Positions 21,079-30,552 of a DNA stretch of 64,000 nucleotides are shown here, in pieces. Source of the stretch: Candidatus Thiodubiliella endoseptemdiera (GTDB lineage Bacteria; Pseudomonadota; Gammaproteobacteria; PS1; Pseudothioglobaceae); contig JACCHT010000002.1 of the NCBI GenBank assembly GCA_013416635.1, positions 186,001 through 250,000 on the forward strand, given 5' to 3'. Position 1 is the stretch's first letter, and every line of letters begins with the position of its first letter. Both the position numbers and the translations under genes were made by a program. Under the pieces are notes generated by a model. It was not told where the DNA came from. It saw only the letters and a list, made by a program, of their open reading frames with translations, and ran no database searches.

Positions 21079-21235
21079 GATATCTTTGCATAAATATGAA
21101 TAATATCAAAAGCCATCTTTCATCAAATTGAAACTTTTTAAAACACCCTTAGCCCTGCTAAGAGTGGATTTAAAAAATTTCCAATTTAATAAAATCTGTC
21201 ATTTTGCTAATCATCCCTATTTATGCAAAGGTCTC
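21079..21235 (+). mobile_element. Degenerate MITE copy
   Basis: The left end is altered (GATATCTTTGCATAAATA instead of GAGACC...), while the right end TTATGCAAAGGTCTC is intact. The internal sequence matches the family with several small deletions. It lies 61 bases beyond the trpS stop, in the intergenic space between trpS and rluB. Confidence 0.85.
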
Positions 21236-21296
21236 CTTATGTTTTATCGTGTTGTTAATCAACTAAGGGTCATTATATCATAAAAATGTTCCGTCT

Positions 21297-22493
21297 TTAG
21301 TAAACAATACCCATGGCTTCTCTGACTTCTGCCATGGTTTCTTGAGCAACACCACGGGCTTTTTCAGAGCCTTCGTGGATGATTTGTTTGATGAGCTCAG
21401 GGTCAGATTGATATTTAGCAATGCGTTCTTGCATTGGGCTTAATTCTTCTTTTATCGCATCAATGATAGGTTGCTTACATTCGATACAGCCCATTTTCGC
21501 ATAGGTGCAACCGTCTTGTACCCAGTCGCAAGTTTGTGCGTCAGAATAAATTTTATGCAATTGCCAAACTGGGCATTTTTTTGGATCACCAGCATCGGTT
21601 AATTTTACTCGGGCTGGGTCGGTCGGCATACGCTTCACTTTGGTTTCAATTTCTTCTGAAGTATCGCGTAAAGAGATAGTGTTGCCATAAGATTTACTCA
21701 TTTTTTGCCCATCTAAGCCTGGCATTTTTGAGGCTTTTGTAAGGATTGATTCTGGCTCAGGCAAGATAATTCTACCAACACCTTCAACATAACCTAACAA
21801 TCTTTCTCTATCGCCCAAAGTAATATTTTGCTGCTCCCTGAGTAAGGCTTGTGCTTTATACAAAGCTTCTAAATCCCCTGTTTCTTGGTAGCTTTTACGC
21901 AATGAACGATAAGATTTTGCTTGTTTTTTGCCCATTTTAGTAACAGCTAGCTCGGCTTTTTCTTCAAAATCCGCCTCTCGTCCATACACATAATTAAAAC
22001 GCCTGGCGACTTCTCGTGTGAGTTCGATATGGGCAACTTGGTCTTCGCCCACTGGCACCAAACCTGCTTTGTAAATCAGAATATCAGCACTTTGTAATAA
22101 TGGATAACCCAAGAAACCATAAGTGCCCAAGTCTTTAGTTTTAAGTTTTTCTTGCTGGTCTTTATAAGACGGCACTCGCTCTAACCAAGACAGTGGCGTG
22201 GTCATTGATAGCAATAAATGCAACTCTGCATGCTCTGGCACTTTTGATTGCACAAAAATCGTTGAGGTATTTGGATTGATACCCGCTGCCAGCCAATCAA
22301 CCACCATTTCTGAGACATTACCCGCAAGGTCTATTTTGTCAGAATAATGCGTGGTAAATGCGTGCCAATCGGCGACAAAAAAGTAAGAATCATACTCATT
22401 TTGTAATGTCAGCCAATTTTTCAATACACCATGATAATGCCCTAAATGCAATGCACCTGTAGGTCTCATTCCTGATAAAACTCTATTTTCCAT
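21297..22493 (-). CDS. trpS: Tryptophanyl-tRNA synthetase
   Basis: A class I synthetase of 398 residues. The HIGH-like box is GALHLGHYHG and the KMSKS box DGQKMSKSYGN. The Trp pocket region has GYPLLQSADILIY and GEDQVAH. It is longer than the minimal 330-residue form because of an insertion around residues 195-250 (TKMGKKQAKSYRSLRK), found in one branch of bacterial TrpRS. Its start overlaps the coaX stop by 11 bases. Confidence 0.97.
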   Translation of the reverse strand: MENRVLSGMRPTGALHLGHYHGVLKNWLTLQNEYDSYFFVADWHAFTTHYSDKIDLAGNVSEMVVDWLAAGINPNTSTIFVQSKVPEHAELHLLLSMTTPLSWLERVPSYKDQQEKLKTKDLGTYGFLGYPLLQSADILIYKAGLVPVGEDQVAHIELTREVARRFNYVYGREADFEEKAELAVTKMGKKQAKSYRSLRKSYQETGDLEALYKAQALLREQQNITLGDRERLLGYVEGVGRIILPEPESILTKASKMPGLDGQKMSKSYGNTISLRDTSEEIETKVKRMPTDPARVKLTDAGDPKKCPVWQLHKIYSDAQTCDWVQDGCTYAKMGCIECKQPIIDAIKEELSPMQERIAKYQSDPELIKQIIHEGSEKARGVAQETMAEVREAMGIVY

Positions 22494-23085
22494 TAATTAT
22501 TTCCAATCCTGTTATGACTAAATTTTGGCAATATTCGGCTAGTTTAATGTTAACCAATTTTTGCCCCCCGCCTGTTATTAAAATCTTACCTGAAAACGCT
22601 TTACAACGGCTTTCAATGTAATCACTCAACATATTTTCTGTGCCTAATTGCCACGATTTTTGACTGTCATTGCCAGCAAATTTTTTACTCGCTTGCAATT
22701 GACAAAGCCCTGGTGCAATACCGCCGTCAATATGCTTACCATGTTGCACAATATCAATAGTCACAAAAGTCCCTATGTCTATCAGCATAAAATCTTGCTC
22801 AGGATATTTTTCAACACCTGCCACCAATCCTAAAAAACGGTCAACACCTAATTGTGCTAAATTATAATCAAAAACTAGACCTGTATAAGCCTTAGGTTGA
22901 ATAATAATGGGATTAGAAAAATGCGCAATCAGTTGCTGATTTGCCACACAGGCAATGCTGCTGGTTTGATGTTGCGGTATGGCATTGGGCTGAAAATTTT
23001 TAATCTCAACACAGTAGTAATCATTGCCAATCTTCCAACCAATGCAACTGTTTCCAATATCAACAAATAAATGACTAGACACCAT
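22483..23085 (-). CDS. coaX: Type III pantothenate kinase
   Basis: CoaX phosphorylates pantothenate, the first step to coenzyme A. It belongs to the ASKHA fold. Seen here are the N-terminal phosphate-binding strand HLFVDIGNSCIGWK, the LGVDRFLGLVAG segment and the second phosphate loop DIGTFVTIDIV. GGGIAPG-like DGGIAPGL and ITGGGQK near the C-terminus complete the set. At 200 residues it is a little short for the family (about 240). It overlaps both trpS and nhaD by 11 bases, so translation of the three is probably coupled. Confidence 0.9.
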   Translation of the reverse strand: MVSSHLFVDIGNSCIGWKIGNDYYCVEIKNFQPNAIPQHQTSSIACVANQQLIAHFSNPIIIQPKAYTGLVFDYNLAQLGVDRFLGLVAGVEKYPEQDFMLIDIGTFVTIDIVQHGKHIDGGIAPGLCQLQASKKFAGNDSQKSWQLGTENMLSDYIESRCKAFSGKILITGGGQKLVNIKLAEYCQNLVITGLEIINGK

Positions 23086-24427
23086 TAATCAAAATATGTG
23101 CATAAATACTGGCGCCGTATCCTAATGCAATCACGGGCGTCCATTTCAGATGTGAGACAAAAGTGTAAAGCCCTTTTGATTGCCCCATCAAAGCCACACC
23201 TGCTGCTGAACCAACTGCAAGCAAACTACCGCCCACACCTGCAGTCAAGGTAACCAGTAACCATTGGCCTTGGCTCATCTCAGGGTTCATTGTCAGCACG
23301 GCAAACATCACTGGGATATTATCAACTACTGCTGATAAAACACCAATCAAAATATTAGCATTAGTGGCACCGAGTGTGGCATACATTACTTCTGAAGTAA
23401 TCGCCAAATAGCCCATAAAGCCCAAACCGCCAACACTTAAAATCACTCCGAAAAAGAACAACAAGGTATCCCATTCAGCCCTTGCTACTTTTTTGAAAAT
23501 ATCAAAATCATCATCTGCCTTTTGGTGGATAAAGAACGACACTATCATCAAATAACTCAACCCCAGCATCATACCCATCGCAGGGGGCAAGTGTAAGAAG
23601 TTATGAAAACCAACAGCGGTTGCAATTGTCAAAATAAATAACGCAACAATCCATATCCCTCCCTTGTTAATTGTTACGACACCCTCTATTGCAGAAGGAG
23701 ATTCATTTTCAATGAAAAAGTGCATAATTGCTGCTGGCACGATAAAGTTAATCAATGAGGGGATGAATAAAGTAAAGAATTCTGAAAATTCAACAATGCC
23801 TTTTTGCCAAACCATTAGCGTGGTAATATCACCAAATGGACTGAACGCACCGCCTGCATTCGCTGCCACGACAATATTAACAAAGGCAATAGACACAAAA
23901 CGCACATTACTGCCACCGATTGCCATTACCACTGCCCCTGTAATTAATGCAGTGGTTAAATTGTCTGCAATGGGTGAAATAAAGAACGCCAAAAAGCCTG
24001 TAAGCCAAAACAATTGTCTAAATGATAAGCCTTGACTAATCAGCCAAACTTTGAGTGCCTCAAAAACTTGTCGCTCTCTCATCGCTTCAATATAAGTCAT
24101 TGCCACCAATAAAAACAAAAATAACTCTGCATATTCTAACAAATTATGTCGTAATGCTATTTCTGTGCCGTGTGGTAGCCCCTGAGAAGTATATACCCAG
24201 GCAATCATCGCCCAAATAATCCCTGCCACAAAAATGACTGGTTTGGATTTTCTAAAACAAGTAAATTCTTCCACCATCACCAAAATATAAGCAACAGCAA
24301 ATAAGGCTAATGACACATAACCTACCCAATGGCCTGTTAAATCAAGTGTTTGCTCTGTACCGCTGTTGGCAAAGGAAAAAACAGGGAATAGCAATGGCAA
24401 GAATACCAAAATTTTAGTTAATTTCAT
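23075..24427 (-). CDS. nhaD: NhaD-type Na+/H+ antiporter
   Basis: 450 residues. An N-terminal signal-like helix ends FSFANSG, and about 12 hydrophobic segments follow. Diagnostic segments are SPIADNLTTALITGAV, NIVVAANAGGAFSPFGDITTLM and LSAVVDNIPVMFAVL, the paired Asp-Asn sites of the ion transporter superfamily. NhaD exports Na+ in exchange for protons and is common in marine Gammaproteobacteria. It overlaps coaX by 11 bases, and ygfZ ends 7 bases upstream of its start. Confidence 0.93.
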   Translation of the reverse strand: MKLTKILVFLPLLFPVFSFANSGTEQTLDLTGHWVGYVSLALFAVAYILVMVEEFTCFRKSKPVIFVAGIIWAMIAWVYTSQGLPHGTEIALRHNLLEYAELFLFLLVAMTYIEAMRERQVFEALKVWLISQGLSFRQLFWLTGFLAFFISPIADNLTTALITGAVVMAIGGSNVRFVSIAFVNIVVAANAGGAFSPFGDITTLMVWQKGIVEFSEFFTLFIPSLINFIVPAAIMHFFIENESPSAIEGVVTINKGGIWIVALFILTIATAVGFHNFLHLPPAMGMMLGLSYLMIVSFFIHQKADDDFDIFKKVARAEWDTLLFFFGVILSVGGLGFMGYLAITSEVMYATLGATNANILIGVLSAVVDNIPVMFAVLTMNPEMSQGQWLLVTLTAGVGGSLLAVGSAAGVALMGQSKGLYTFVSHLKWTPVIALGYGASIYAHILINGV

Positions 24428-24433
24428 AAGTTT

Positions 24434-25081
24434 TTAGTGTGAAAAATCAGTCAATTCAAGTAACTTGATTGGCTTATTGTTAATAAAAAGAGTTTGCCCT
24501 CTTTCAGCAATCTTCAAAACTGCAAAAAAACAATATTTTACTTGATTTAACACCGTTCCTACCGTTTTCGTGTCGTCTTCTAATGTTATTTTATCGAGTG
24601 GCAAGACTTCAAAATCGCATTCAAATTGATACAATCTTTTCTTTGGTTTTCCCAGATAATGCACGCGTGCCACCACTTCTTGCCCAGGGTAACAGCCCTT
24701 GGTAAAACTCACCCCCACTTCATCAATATCTAAATTAAGGTCTTGTGGGATGAATTTCTCACTGGTTGCCAGCGTTACCTGCGCGCCCTCAGCAGGATTT
24801 TCCTGATGGTTAACCTCACTAAAAATCACTTCGGCATTCAGTGCAAACATTTTCAAGCGATTGTGCACCACTGTTTGCAAGTCTGGGGCAAAATCCAAAT
24901 AAAAATCATCTCCCTGCTTTTGCACCCACATCAATGCAATAATACGACCCTGATGTTGGCAATAAGCATTCAGTTGCCATTCTCCATTGGCAATTTTATC
25001 AATATCATTTGACAATTGCCCTTGTAGAAAACTTTGTGCATCTTTGCCGCTGACTTTGAGTTTTGGTGTTCTTTTTAACAT
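24434..25081 (-). CDS. ygfZ: tRNA-modifying folate-binding protein YgfZ
   Basis: A 215-residue GcvT-related protein. It has an N-terminal FLQGQLSNDI element, the family signature KGCYPGQEVVARVHYLG and the GTVLNQ motif. YgfZ uses tetrahydrofolate and supports iron-sulfur enzymes such as MiaB. It is shorter than E. coli YgfZ (326) because the middle is compact; no frame break is visible. It begins just downstream of a strong terminator. Confidence 0.88.
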   Translation of the reverse strand: MLKRTPKLKVSGKDAQSFLQGQLSNDIDKIANGEWQLNAYCQHQGRIIALMWVQKQGDDFYLDFAPDLQTVVHNRLKMFALNAEVIFSEVNHQENPAEGAQVTLATSEKFIPQDLNLDIDEVGVSFTKGCYPGQEVVARVHYLGKPKKRLYQFECDFEVLPLDKITLEDDTKTVGTVLNQVKYCFFAVLKIAERGQTLFINNKPIKLLELTDFSH

Positions 25082-25118
25082 AAGCGGTAGATTATACCCT
25101 TTTCAGCAGACGAAAAAA

Positions 25119-25146
25119 AACCGAGACTTACTCTCGGTTCTTTTTA
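25119..25146 (-). terminator. Rho-independent terminator
   Basis: An 8-bp perfect stem (AACCGAGA / TCTCGGTT) with a 5-base loop. It is flanked by eight A on one side and a T-run on the other, so it could work in both directions. On the minus strand it ends transcription of the PuuD-like gene ahead of ygfZ. Confidence 0.9.
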
Positions 25147-25162
25147 ACCAATATTGATTATT

Positions 25163-25750
25163 TTAATGCCATGCAATCATCGTTAATAACATTGGAATTG
25201 AAAGAATGACATTAATTGATGAAGCTAAAGCTGCATTCTTTTTAGCCGTTGCAATTTCTTCCGCTGTTGCTTCTTTCATACCTAAGATTTTTTGCTGATT
25301 TGGCCAGATAATAAACCACACATTAAACGCCATAATTGTGCCCATCCACGCACCAATGCCAATCACTTGATAACCGTCTGCAAGTGAAAATGCACTAATA
25401 ATACCACTCATACCACGAGATTGTAACGCTAACAATACCAAGCCTAAAACCCAAGTCGTAGCTGCCGCCATACGAAACCACAATAACGCTCTTGGTGCAA
25501 TATATTTACCAATCGCTGCTGGACCTGGTCCATCATCATCAGCCAACGCCTCTCCCATTGCAGGCACTTGCACAAAATTAAAGTAATAAAGCAGACCGAT
25601 CCAAACAATACCTGCCAATACATGCAACCAAACGCTAAGTGCATAATGCTGATTAACGATAGCATCCATACCTACAAAATAAACCACAATTGCAGTGGTA
25701 ACAAAACCAAGTGCAATTTTGCACCGAACTAAATTAATACGATTAAACAT
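25163..25750 (-). CDS. PuuD-like (Urate_ox_N) membrane protein
   Basis: 195 residues with four to five hydrophobic segments. The segment WLHVLAGIVWIGLLYYFNF followed by VQVPAM is the family hallmark, with histidines that may bind haem. In PuuD this membrane domain is fused to a cytochrome c and hydroxylates urate; here the cytochrome part is absent, as in many stand-alone homologues of unknown role. A good terminator follows it, and 49 bases separate it from the membrane protein upstream. Confidence 0.7.
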   Translation of the reverse strand: MFNRINLVRCKIALGFVTTAIVVYFVGMDAIVNQHYALSVWLHVLAGIVWIGLLYYFNFVQVPAMGEALADDDGPGPAAIGKYIAPRALLWFRMAAATTWVLGLVLLALQSRGMSGIISAFSLADGYQVIGIGAWMGTIMAFNVWFIIWPNQQKILGMKEATAEEIATAKKNAALASSINVILSIPMLLTMIAWH

Positions 25751-25814
25751 ACTTTTCTCCTTAATTATAAAGTTGACAATTATAATAGGTTATTTACTTA
25801 TATTGCTACTAATT

Positions 25815-27059
25815 TTATTCTGCAGGTATCGCAAAGAAAATCACATAAAGTAGGATAATTGAAATAACGATATAAAGCACCCTTTGCACAATTGTCATAC
25901 GAGATTTAGCTGGGCAATCTTGGCGACAATAATATAGTGCTAATAGGGTTTGTGATAAATAATAAGTCGCAAACGCTTTAGAAGCCAAAGCGATTATCTC
26001 CATCAAATCCACACTCCAAACCAGCAAAATGGCACACATCGAAACACCAACATAAGCAACTTTGGTTGATAAACGCTTATTGCTATTTTCATTAAGAAGA
26101 CCGCCTGCACCACCTGTATCGGCAATGGCAGCACTGAATTGGCTCATTACCGCAGCAACCATTAACATCAATGGCAATATAAGTGCGGCTGAACCTGTGG
26201 CATCAATAATATCTGCCAATTCCACATGTATCAAATCTATATTCTGAACAATTGGCATAAATAAAATGACCGACACCACATACAAAATACCCGAAATTAT
26301 TTGTGCATTACGCATACTATCAACACGAATCTTAGCAGAATATTTTTCGCCAATAAATCGTGAAGTTTCAAAGCCCTGTACCACTAACAAAGCACCTGCC
26401 AACATTTGTATTTGCGTAGAAATTGGTCTTTGCTGATGCACAAATTCAAGCATTTCACCTGACGCCATAAAATTCATCCCAAATATGCCTAAGCCAATCA
26501 GCAACGCCACAATAATTGCTAATTGCACTGTCATTGATAACGATTCTAACTTTTCTAATCCACTCAAGCCTTTGATATAACCCACTACAGCGATAAAAAT
26601 AATAATACTGGTCGTCATCCAACGCTCATAAATAAGGTTGGAAATACCCAAATAATTCAAAGAAAAAGACGACAGTAAAGATAAATAAAACGCGACAGCA
26701 ACCATATAAGCCAATACCAAAACAATGTTGCCAATATATTCAATTTCTTTAGTTCTTTTTAACAGTGTACCGTCAGCAATTCGTGGCTCAACATGACAAA
26801 TGTTAAAGCGAATCACATGCCCAATACCATACGCCAGTAAAACAATACCTAGCACAGCAAGTGGCGAAAGTTTGCCGACAATACTTGCCAGCAACGGTGC
26901 CATAATCAAAAATCCACTGCCAACAATAGACGAAAGTGGTGTTAACATCGCTTGCCATTTTTGATTGTTTCTCAATACAGGGCGTGACAAAAAGATGATA
27001 ACCATAAGTGAAGTTAGCACCAATAAACCATTAAAAACTATCTCATTTCCCATTGTCAA
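25815..27059 (-). CDS. Polytopic membrane protein, probable APC-fold transporter
   Basis: 414 residues with about 12 hydrophobic helices. A glycine-rich first helix (LSSIVGSGFLIMAPLL) resembles the unwound helix 1 of amino-acid/polyamine permeases. A helix-6-like segment GALLVVQGFETSRFIGEKY fits the same fold. I cannot assign a substrate or a named family. It stands alone between a MITE and the PuuD-like gene, on the same strand as the latter. Confidence 0.65.
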   Translation of the reverse strand: MTMGNEIVFNGLLVLTSLMVIIFLSRPVLRNNQKWQAMLTPLSSIVGSGFLIMAPLLASIVGKLSPLAVLGIVLLAYGIGHVIRFNICHVEPRIADGTLLKRTKEIEYIGNIVLVLAYMVAVAFYLSLLSSFSLNYLGISNLIYERWMTTSIIIFIAVVGYIKGLSGLEKLESLSMTVQLAIIVALLIGLGIFGMNFMASGEMLEFVHQQRPISTQIQMLAGALLVVQGFETSRFIGEKYSAKIRVDSMRNAQIISGILYVVSVILFMPIVQNIDLIHVELADIIDATGSAALILPLMLMVAAVMSQFSAAIADTGGAGGLLNENSNKRLSTKVAYVGVSMCAILLVWSVDLMEIIALASKAFATYYLSQTLLALYYCRQDCPAKSRMTIVQRVLYIVISIILLYVIFFAIPAE

Positions 27060-27093
27060 TACACCTTAAAATACTGTCAAAATTATACATAAA

Positions 27094-27254
27094 GAGACCT
27101 TTGCATAAATATGAATAATCATCAAAACGCCATCTTTCATCAAATTACAAACTTTTTAAAAACACCCTTAGCCCTGCTAGGAGTGGATTTAAAAAATTTC
27201 CAATTTAATAAAATCTGTCATTTTGCTAATCATCCCTATTTATGCAAAGGTCTC
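27094..27254 (+). mobile_element. MITE copy with 5-bp target duplication
   Basis: A full 161-bp copy from GAGACCTTTGCATAAATA to TATTTATGCAAAGGTCTC. The flanks read ATAAA on both sides, consistent with a 5-bp target-site duplication. It lies immediately upstream of mutM; its right end places AAAGG 17 bases before the mutM ATG. Confidence 0.95.
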
Positions 27255-27268
27255 ATAAAATAAATCGA

Positions 27269-28077
27269 ATGCCTGAATTACCTGAAGTTGAAACCACCAA
27301 ACGCGGGCTTGAACCGCTAATTGTCAATCAAATCATTGAACAAGCAGTTTTATATCGTGCCAATTTACGCTGGGAAATCCCAAACATCTGCCAACAACAC
27401 TTGCCAATCAAATGGTTAATTCAATTGCAAGACGAGGTAAATATTTACTGATTAAATTTAAAGTTGGCACGCTGATTATTCATTTGGGAATGAGTGGCTC
27501 AATTAAAGTGGTGAATAACAATACGCCACTCAAAAAACACGACCATTTTGAATTGTCCTTTACCAATGGAAAATCTATGCGTCTAAATGACCCTCGTCGG
27601 TTTGGTGCAGTGCTATTTTCCGCAGACAATACCCATTCTTTATTAGACGGTTTGGGTGTTGAGCCATTGGAAAATTTATTTGATGACACCTACCTATATA
27701 ATAAGTCACGCAAAAAACAACAAAACATCAAAGCCTTTATTATGGACAGCAAAATGGTGGTTGGCGTGGGCAATATTTACGCCTGTGAAAGTTTGTTTCA
27801 CGCTGGCATTGACCCTAAACGCAAAGCAGGTAGTATCAGCAAAAAACGCTATGCAATACTAACGCAATGTATCAAACACATTCTCACTCAAGCCATTAAA
27901 GCAGGCGGAACAACGCTACAAGATTTCTCCTCTGTCGATGGTCAACCCGGTTATTTCTCACAAACTTTGTCCGTGTATGGGCGTGAAAATGAAAACTGCA
28001 CGCAATGTAACGGTAAAATAATGCGTTTTACACAAAATCAACGGTCTTCGTTTTATTGCCCATCATGTCAGACATAA
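27269..28077 (+). CDS. mutM: Formamidopyrimidine-DNA glycosylase (frameshifted)
   Basis: MutM/Fpg removes 8-oxoguanine from DNA. The start PELPEVETTKRGLEP supplies the catalytic Pro1 and Glu2 after Met removal. HLGMSGS, NDPRRFGAV and a C-terminal zinc finger (CTQCNGK ... CPSCQT) complete the enzyme. One A added near 27411 converts HLPIKWL into HLPNQMVNSIARRGKYL, giving about 270 residues. The true ATG is 27269; nine codons upstream of it come from the MITE end. The stop overlaps the S24-like gene. Confidence 0.95.
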
Positions 28078-28472
28078 TCACGCCACGAGAAATGCTAGAA
28101 AGCAATTGTAGCACCAATTCAGAACCTTTTGCTTTGCAAAATTTAGGTAATTATATGGAACCTGAGTTCAGTGAAAACTGTATTTTAATTATCGACCCTG
28201 GAATGAAACTTCATCTGCGTGCCTATGCTGTGGTGCGTTATAACGGCGAACTGTATTTCCGTCAATACATTGAACGAGGGGCAAATAAATTTTTAGTGCC
28301 ACTCAATATACAACACGATGAAATTGAACTTGATGGTGAATTTGAAACCATTGGTTGCGTGGTACAACAAAAACAACGCAAGCAAAAAGCCCTACATTAT
28401 TATCATTTAAACCCAAAAACCAAAGAAATGGATTTTACCATCTCTGGAAAAATCAAAGAAAAAGGAGAATAA
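28065..28472 (+). CDS. S24/LexA-fold protein lacking the catalytic dyad
   Basis: 135 residues. The fold signature is visible in YMEPEFSENCILIIDP followed by LRAYAVVRYNGELYFRQYI. In S24 peptidases the Ser stands just before MEP and the Lys in a vKrl-like strand; here these positions are Tyr30 and Arg/Gln at 66-67. There is no HTH domain. It overlaps mutM by 13 bases and so is probably translationally coupled to it. A structural or sensory role is more likely than autoproteolysis. Confidence 0.65.
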   Translation: MSDIITPREMLESNCSTNSEPFALQNLGNYMEPEFSENCILIIDPGMKLHLRAYAVVRYNGELYFRQYIERGANKFLVPLNIQHDEIELDGEFETIGCVVQQKQRKQKALHYYHLNPKTKEMDFTISGKIKEKGE

Positions 28473-28473
28473 T

Positions 28474-28858
28474 ATGGAAAAGAAAATACATTTAAGAGTC
28501 AGTCTCATTGAGACCTTTGCATAAATAGGGATGATTAGCAAAATGACAGATTTTATTAAATTGGAAATTTTTTAAATCCACTCCTAGCAGGGCTAAGGGT
28601 GTTTTTAAAAAGTTTGTAATTTGATGAAAGATGGCGTTTTGATGATTATTCATATTTATGCAAAGGTCTCTCATTATGTCAATATTTATGATTGGCATTA
28701 TGTCGTTTGTTGTTACCTATCTAAACATCGGCTGGACCGAGCAAACGGTTGGTAAATGGTTGTCTAGTTTTGGAATTGCTTGGCTGGTCGGCTTTCCACT
28801 ATTGTATATATTTTCACCGATTTTTAAAAGAAAAATTGTTAAGTCGCTATCCAAATAA
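28474..28858 (+). pseudogene. DUF2798 membrane protein split by a MITE
   Basis: The first 12 codons (EKKIHLRVSLI) precede the MITE at 28510, and the rest continues after it as MSIFMIGIMSFVVTYLN to the stop at 28858. Removing the element and one TCATT duplicate restores a continuous frame. The product would be a two-helix inner-membrane protein of the DUF2798 type (WLVGFPLLYIFSP). The MITE right end offers AAAGG nine bases before the ATG at 28676, so a shortened 60-residue protein could still be made. Confidence 0.8.
28510..28670 (-). mobile_element. MITE copy inside the DUF2798 gene
   Basis: A perfect-looking 161-bp copy in the reverse orientation relative to the copy at 27094. It is flanked by TCATT on both sides. 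This is the cleanest demonstration in the window that the element transposes with a 5-bp duplication, because the interrupted reading frame can be rebuilt exactly. Confidence 0.97.
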
Positions 28859-29551
28859 GGTGTGCCATTCTGCCTGAATTTGCACCATCTCGGCGATAAG
28901 AAAAATAATCTTCCTCTTGTTCAACCGTGCATTGTCCGCCTCCTGTGATAGCTTTAACGCCCAAATCATTTAAAATAATGCGTGCCGCTTGGTAAATATC
29001 TAAATGATATTTTGTCCCTTTTTGCGTGAATGCTGCACCGAGTTTTCTATCTTTAGCCGTAAATCGTTCAAACACCTCTCCTCCCACTTCAAGGTTTTTT
29101 ACAGAAATCGCCGCACCAAAATATATCCGCAAATCCCTATTATCAAATGACTGAATAAATGCTTCAATCACCCCGTTTAAAATCCCCTGCCAACCCGCAT
29201 GTGCAACGCCCACTTGCGTACCCGACTGATTAGACGCAAAAATAGGCAAACAATCCGCCGTCATCACCGCACAAACCACACCTTTTTACGCGTAACAATC
29301 GCATCCCCCTCACAATCGTGAGAATTTGCATCAAGACAAATATTGGAATGCGTTTGACTTAACCATTTTGGCATACTGGGTAAATTAAAGCGTTGCACCA
29401 ACAATTTTCGATTATGCATAACAGCATCAAGGCTATCACCCGTATGCGTCGCAAGATTAAAATTTTCATATCCATCAACACTCGCCCCGCCTATTAAATA
29501 CCTTGGCGTCGTTAATAACCTCACATTATTTGGAAAATCAAACCGCATCAT
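28839..29551 (-). CDS. pgeF: Multicopper/laccase-domain purine nucleoside phosphorylase YfiH/PgeF (frameshifted)
   Basis: This family acts on adenosine and other purine nucleosides and was also described as a peptidoglycan editing factor. The N-terminal part has THTGDSLDAVMHNR and LSQTHSN. The C-terminal part has MTADCLPIF, VGVAHAGWQG and the zinc-binding His and Cys. The two frames join as TRKKGVVCAVMTADCLP by one added base near 29280. Restored length is about 237 residues. It follows rluD on the same strand, a common pairing (rluD-yfiH), with a palindrome in the gap. Confidence 0.9.
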
Positions 29552-29557
29552 TAAGTA

Positions 29558-29580
29558 TGTAAGAGGTTCAATCTCTTACA
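29558..29580. repeat. Palindromic repeat, TGTAAGAG...CTCTTACA type
   Basis: A 23-base hairpin with 8-bp arms TGTAAGAG/CTCTTACA and centre GTTCAAT. It overlaps the rluD stop codon and sits just upstream of pgeF. A close relative lies inside nadD at 32275, so this is a dispersed element and not only a local terminator. Confidence 0.75.
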
Positions 29581-30526
29581 CAGGATCATATTTTTCTAAA
29601 ACATCAAGAATATCTCGCATATCTTGTGGTAATGGTGCTTTCCATGACATTTTTTCTTTGGTAATTGGGTGTATTAGCGTTAGCTTTTTGGAATGTAGCG
29701 CTTGGCGTTTAAAGCCTTTTAATGCATCTTTTAATACTTCATCTGCCTTTTTTGGAAAACGAGTTTTGCCTCCATACATAGGATCAGCCAGTAAAGGATG
29801 TCCAATATGCGACATATGCACACGGATTTGATGAGTGCGTCCTGTTTCCAAAATCGCCTTAATATGTGTATGGTGTGCAAATCGTTCAATCACCCGATAA
29901 TGCGTAGTTGCCTCTTTACCCTCGCCTTCCTCAGCCACCGCCTGTTTAATGCGGTCTTTTGGGTCGCGTCCAATCGGCGCTTCCACTGTGCCGCCCGAAA
30001 TCATATGTCCATATACAATTGCCGAATATTCCCTATCAATTTGATGCTCTTGCAACTGCTCTACCAAGTTTTTCTGTGCTAATTCACTGCGTGCTACCAC
30101 CATTAAACCCGAAGTATTTTTATCCAAGCGATGAACAATACCCGCCCTATCAAGTTTTACCAACGATGAGTCAAAATACAATAACGCATTTGCCAATGTC
30201 CCCGTCCAATTACCTGCTCCTGGATGTGTTACCAATCCAACTGGCTTATTAACAATAATAATATCCTCATCCTCATAAATCACATCAATCGGAATGTCCT
30301 CACCCACCCAATCATTGGTTTTTTCTTTTTTAATCTCAAGCACCACAATCTCACCGCCCAACACTTTATCTTTAGGTTTAAATGATTTTCCATTAATAAA
30401 AGCACTGCCCGCTTTCACCCAAGCTGTGATTTTGGAACGAGAATAATCCGGCAACATAATTGCTAATGCACTGTCAATGCGTTGTCCGATTAGACGGTCT
30501 GGAATAATGATATTAAGTTGATTCAT
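29576..30526 (-). CDS. rluD: 23S rRNA pseudouridine(1911/1915/1917) synthase
   Basis: 316 residues. The N-terminal S4 domain has IGQRIDSALAIMLPDYSRS. The catalytic motif is HRLDKNTSGLMVVAR with the nucleophilic Asp, and GRTHQIRVHMSHIGHP follows. A longer frame begins at 30565 with codons from the MITE end (MQRSLLK...). The ATG at 30526, where RluD-like sequence NQLNIIIPD starts, is the better choice. RlmH, encoded at 32791, methylates the pseudouridine this enzyme makes at position 1915. Confidence 0.95.
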   Translation of the reverse strand: MNQLNIIIPDRLIGQRIDSALAIMLPDYSRSKITAWVKAGSAFINGKSFKPKDKVLGGEIVVLEIKKEKTNDWVGEDIPIDVIYEDEDIIIVNKPVGLVTHPGAGNWTGTLANALLYFDSSLVKLDRAGIVHRLDKNTSGLMVVARSELAQKNLVEQLQEHQIDREYSAIVYGHMISGGTVEAPIGRDPKDRIKQAVAEEGEGKEATTHYRVIERFAHHTHIKAILETGRTHQIRVHMSHIGHPLLADPMYGGKTRFPKKADEVLKDALKGFKRQALHSKKLTLIHPITKEKMSWKAPLPQDMRDILDVLEKYDPV

Positions 30527-30552
30527 ATTTTTTTTAACTGAATATTTTAAAA

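Noticed and set aside
27094..27254. An open reading frame of about 48 codons (MNNHQNAIFHQITNFL...) present in each MITE
   Set aside because: It recurs only because the element is repeated, has no independent start signal and changes with each copy's indels; it is element sequence, not a gene family.
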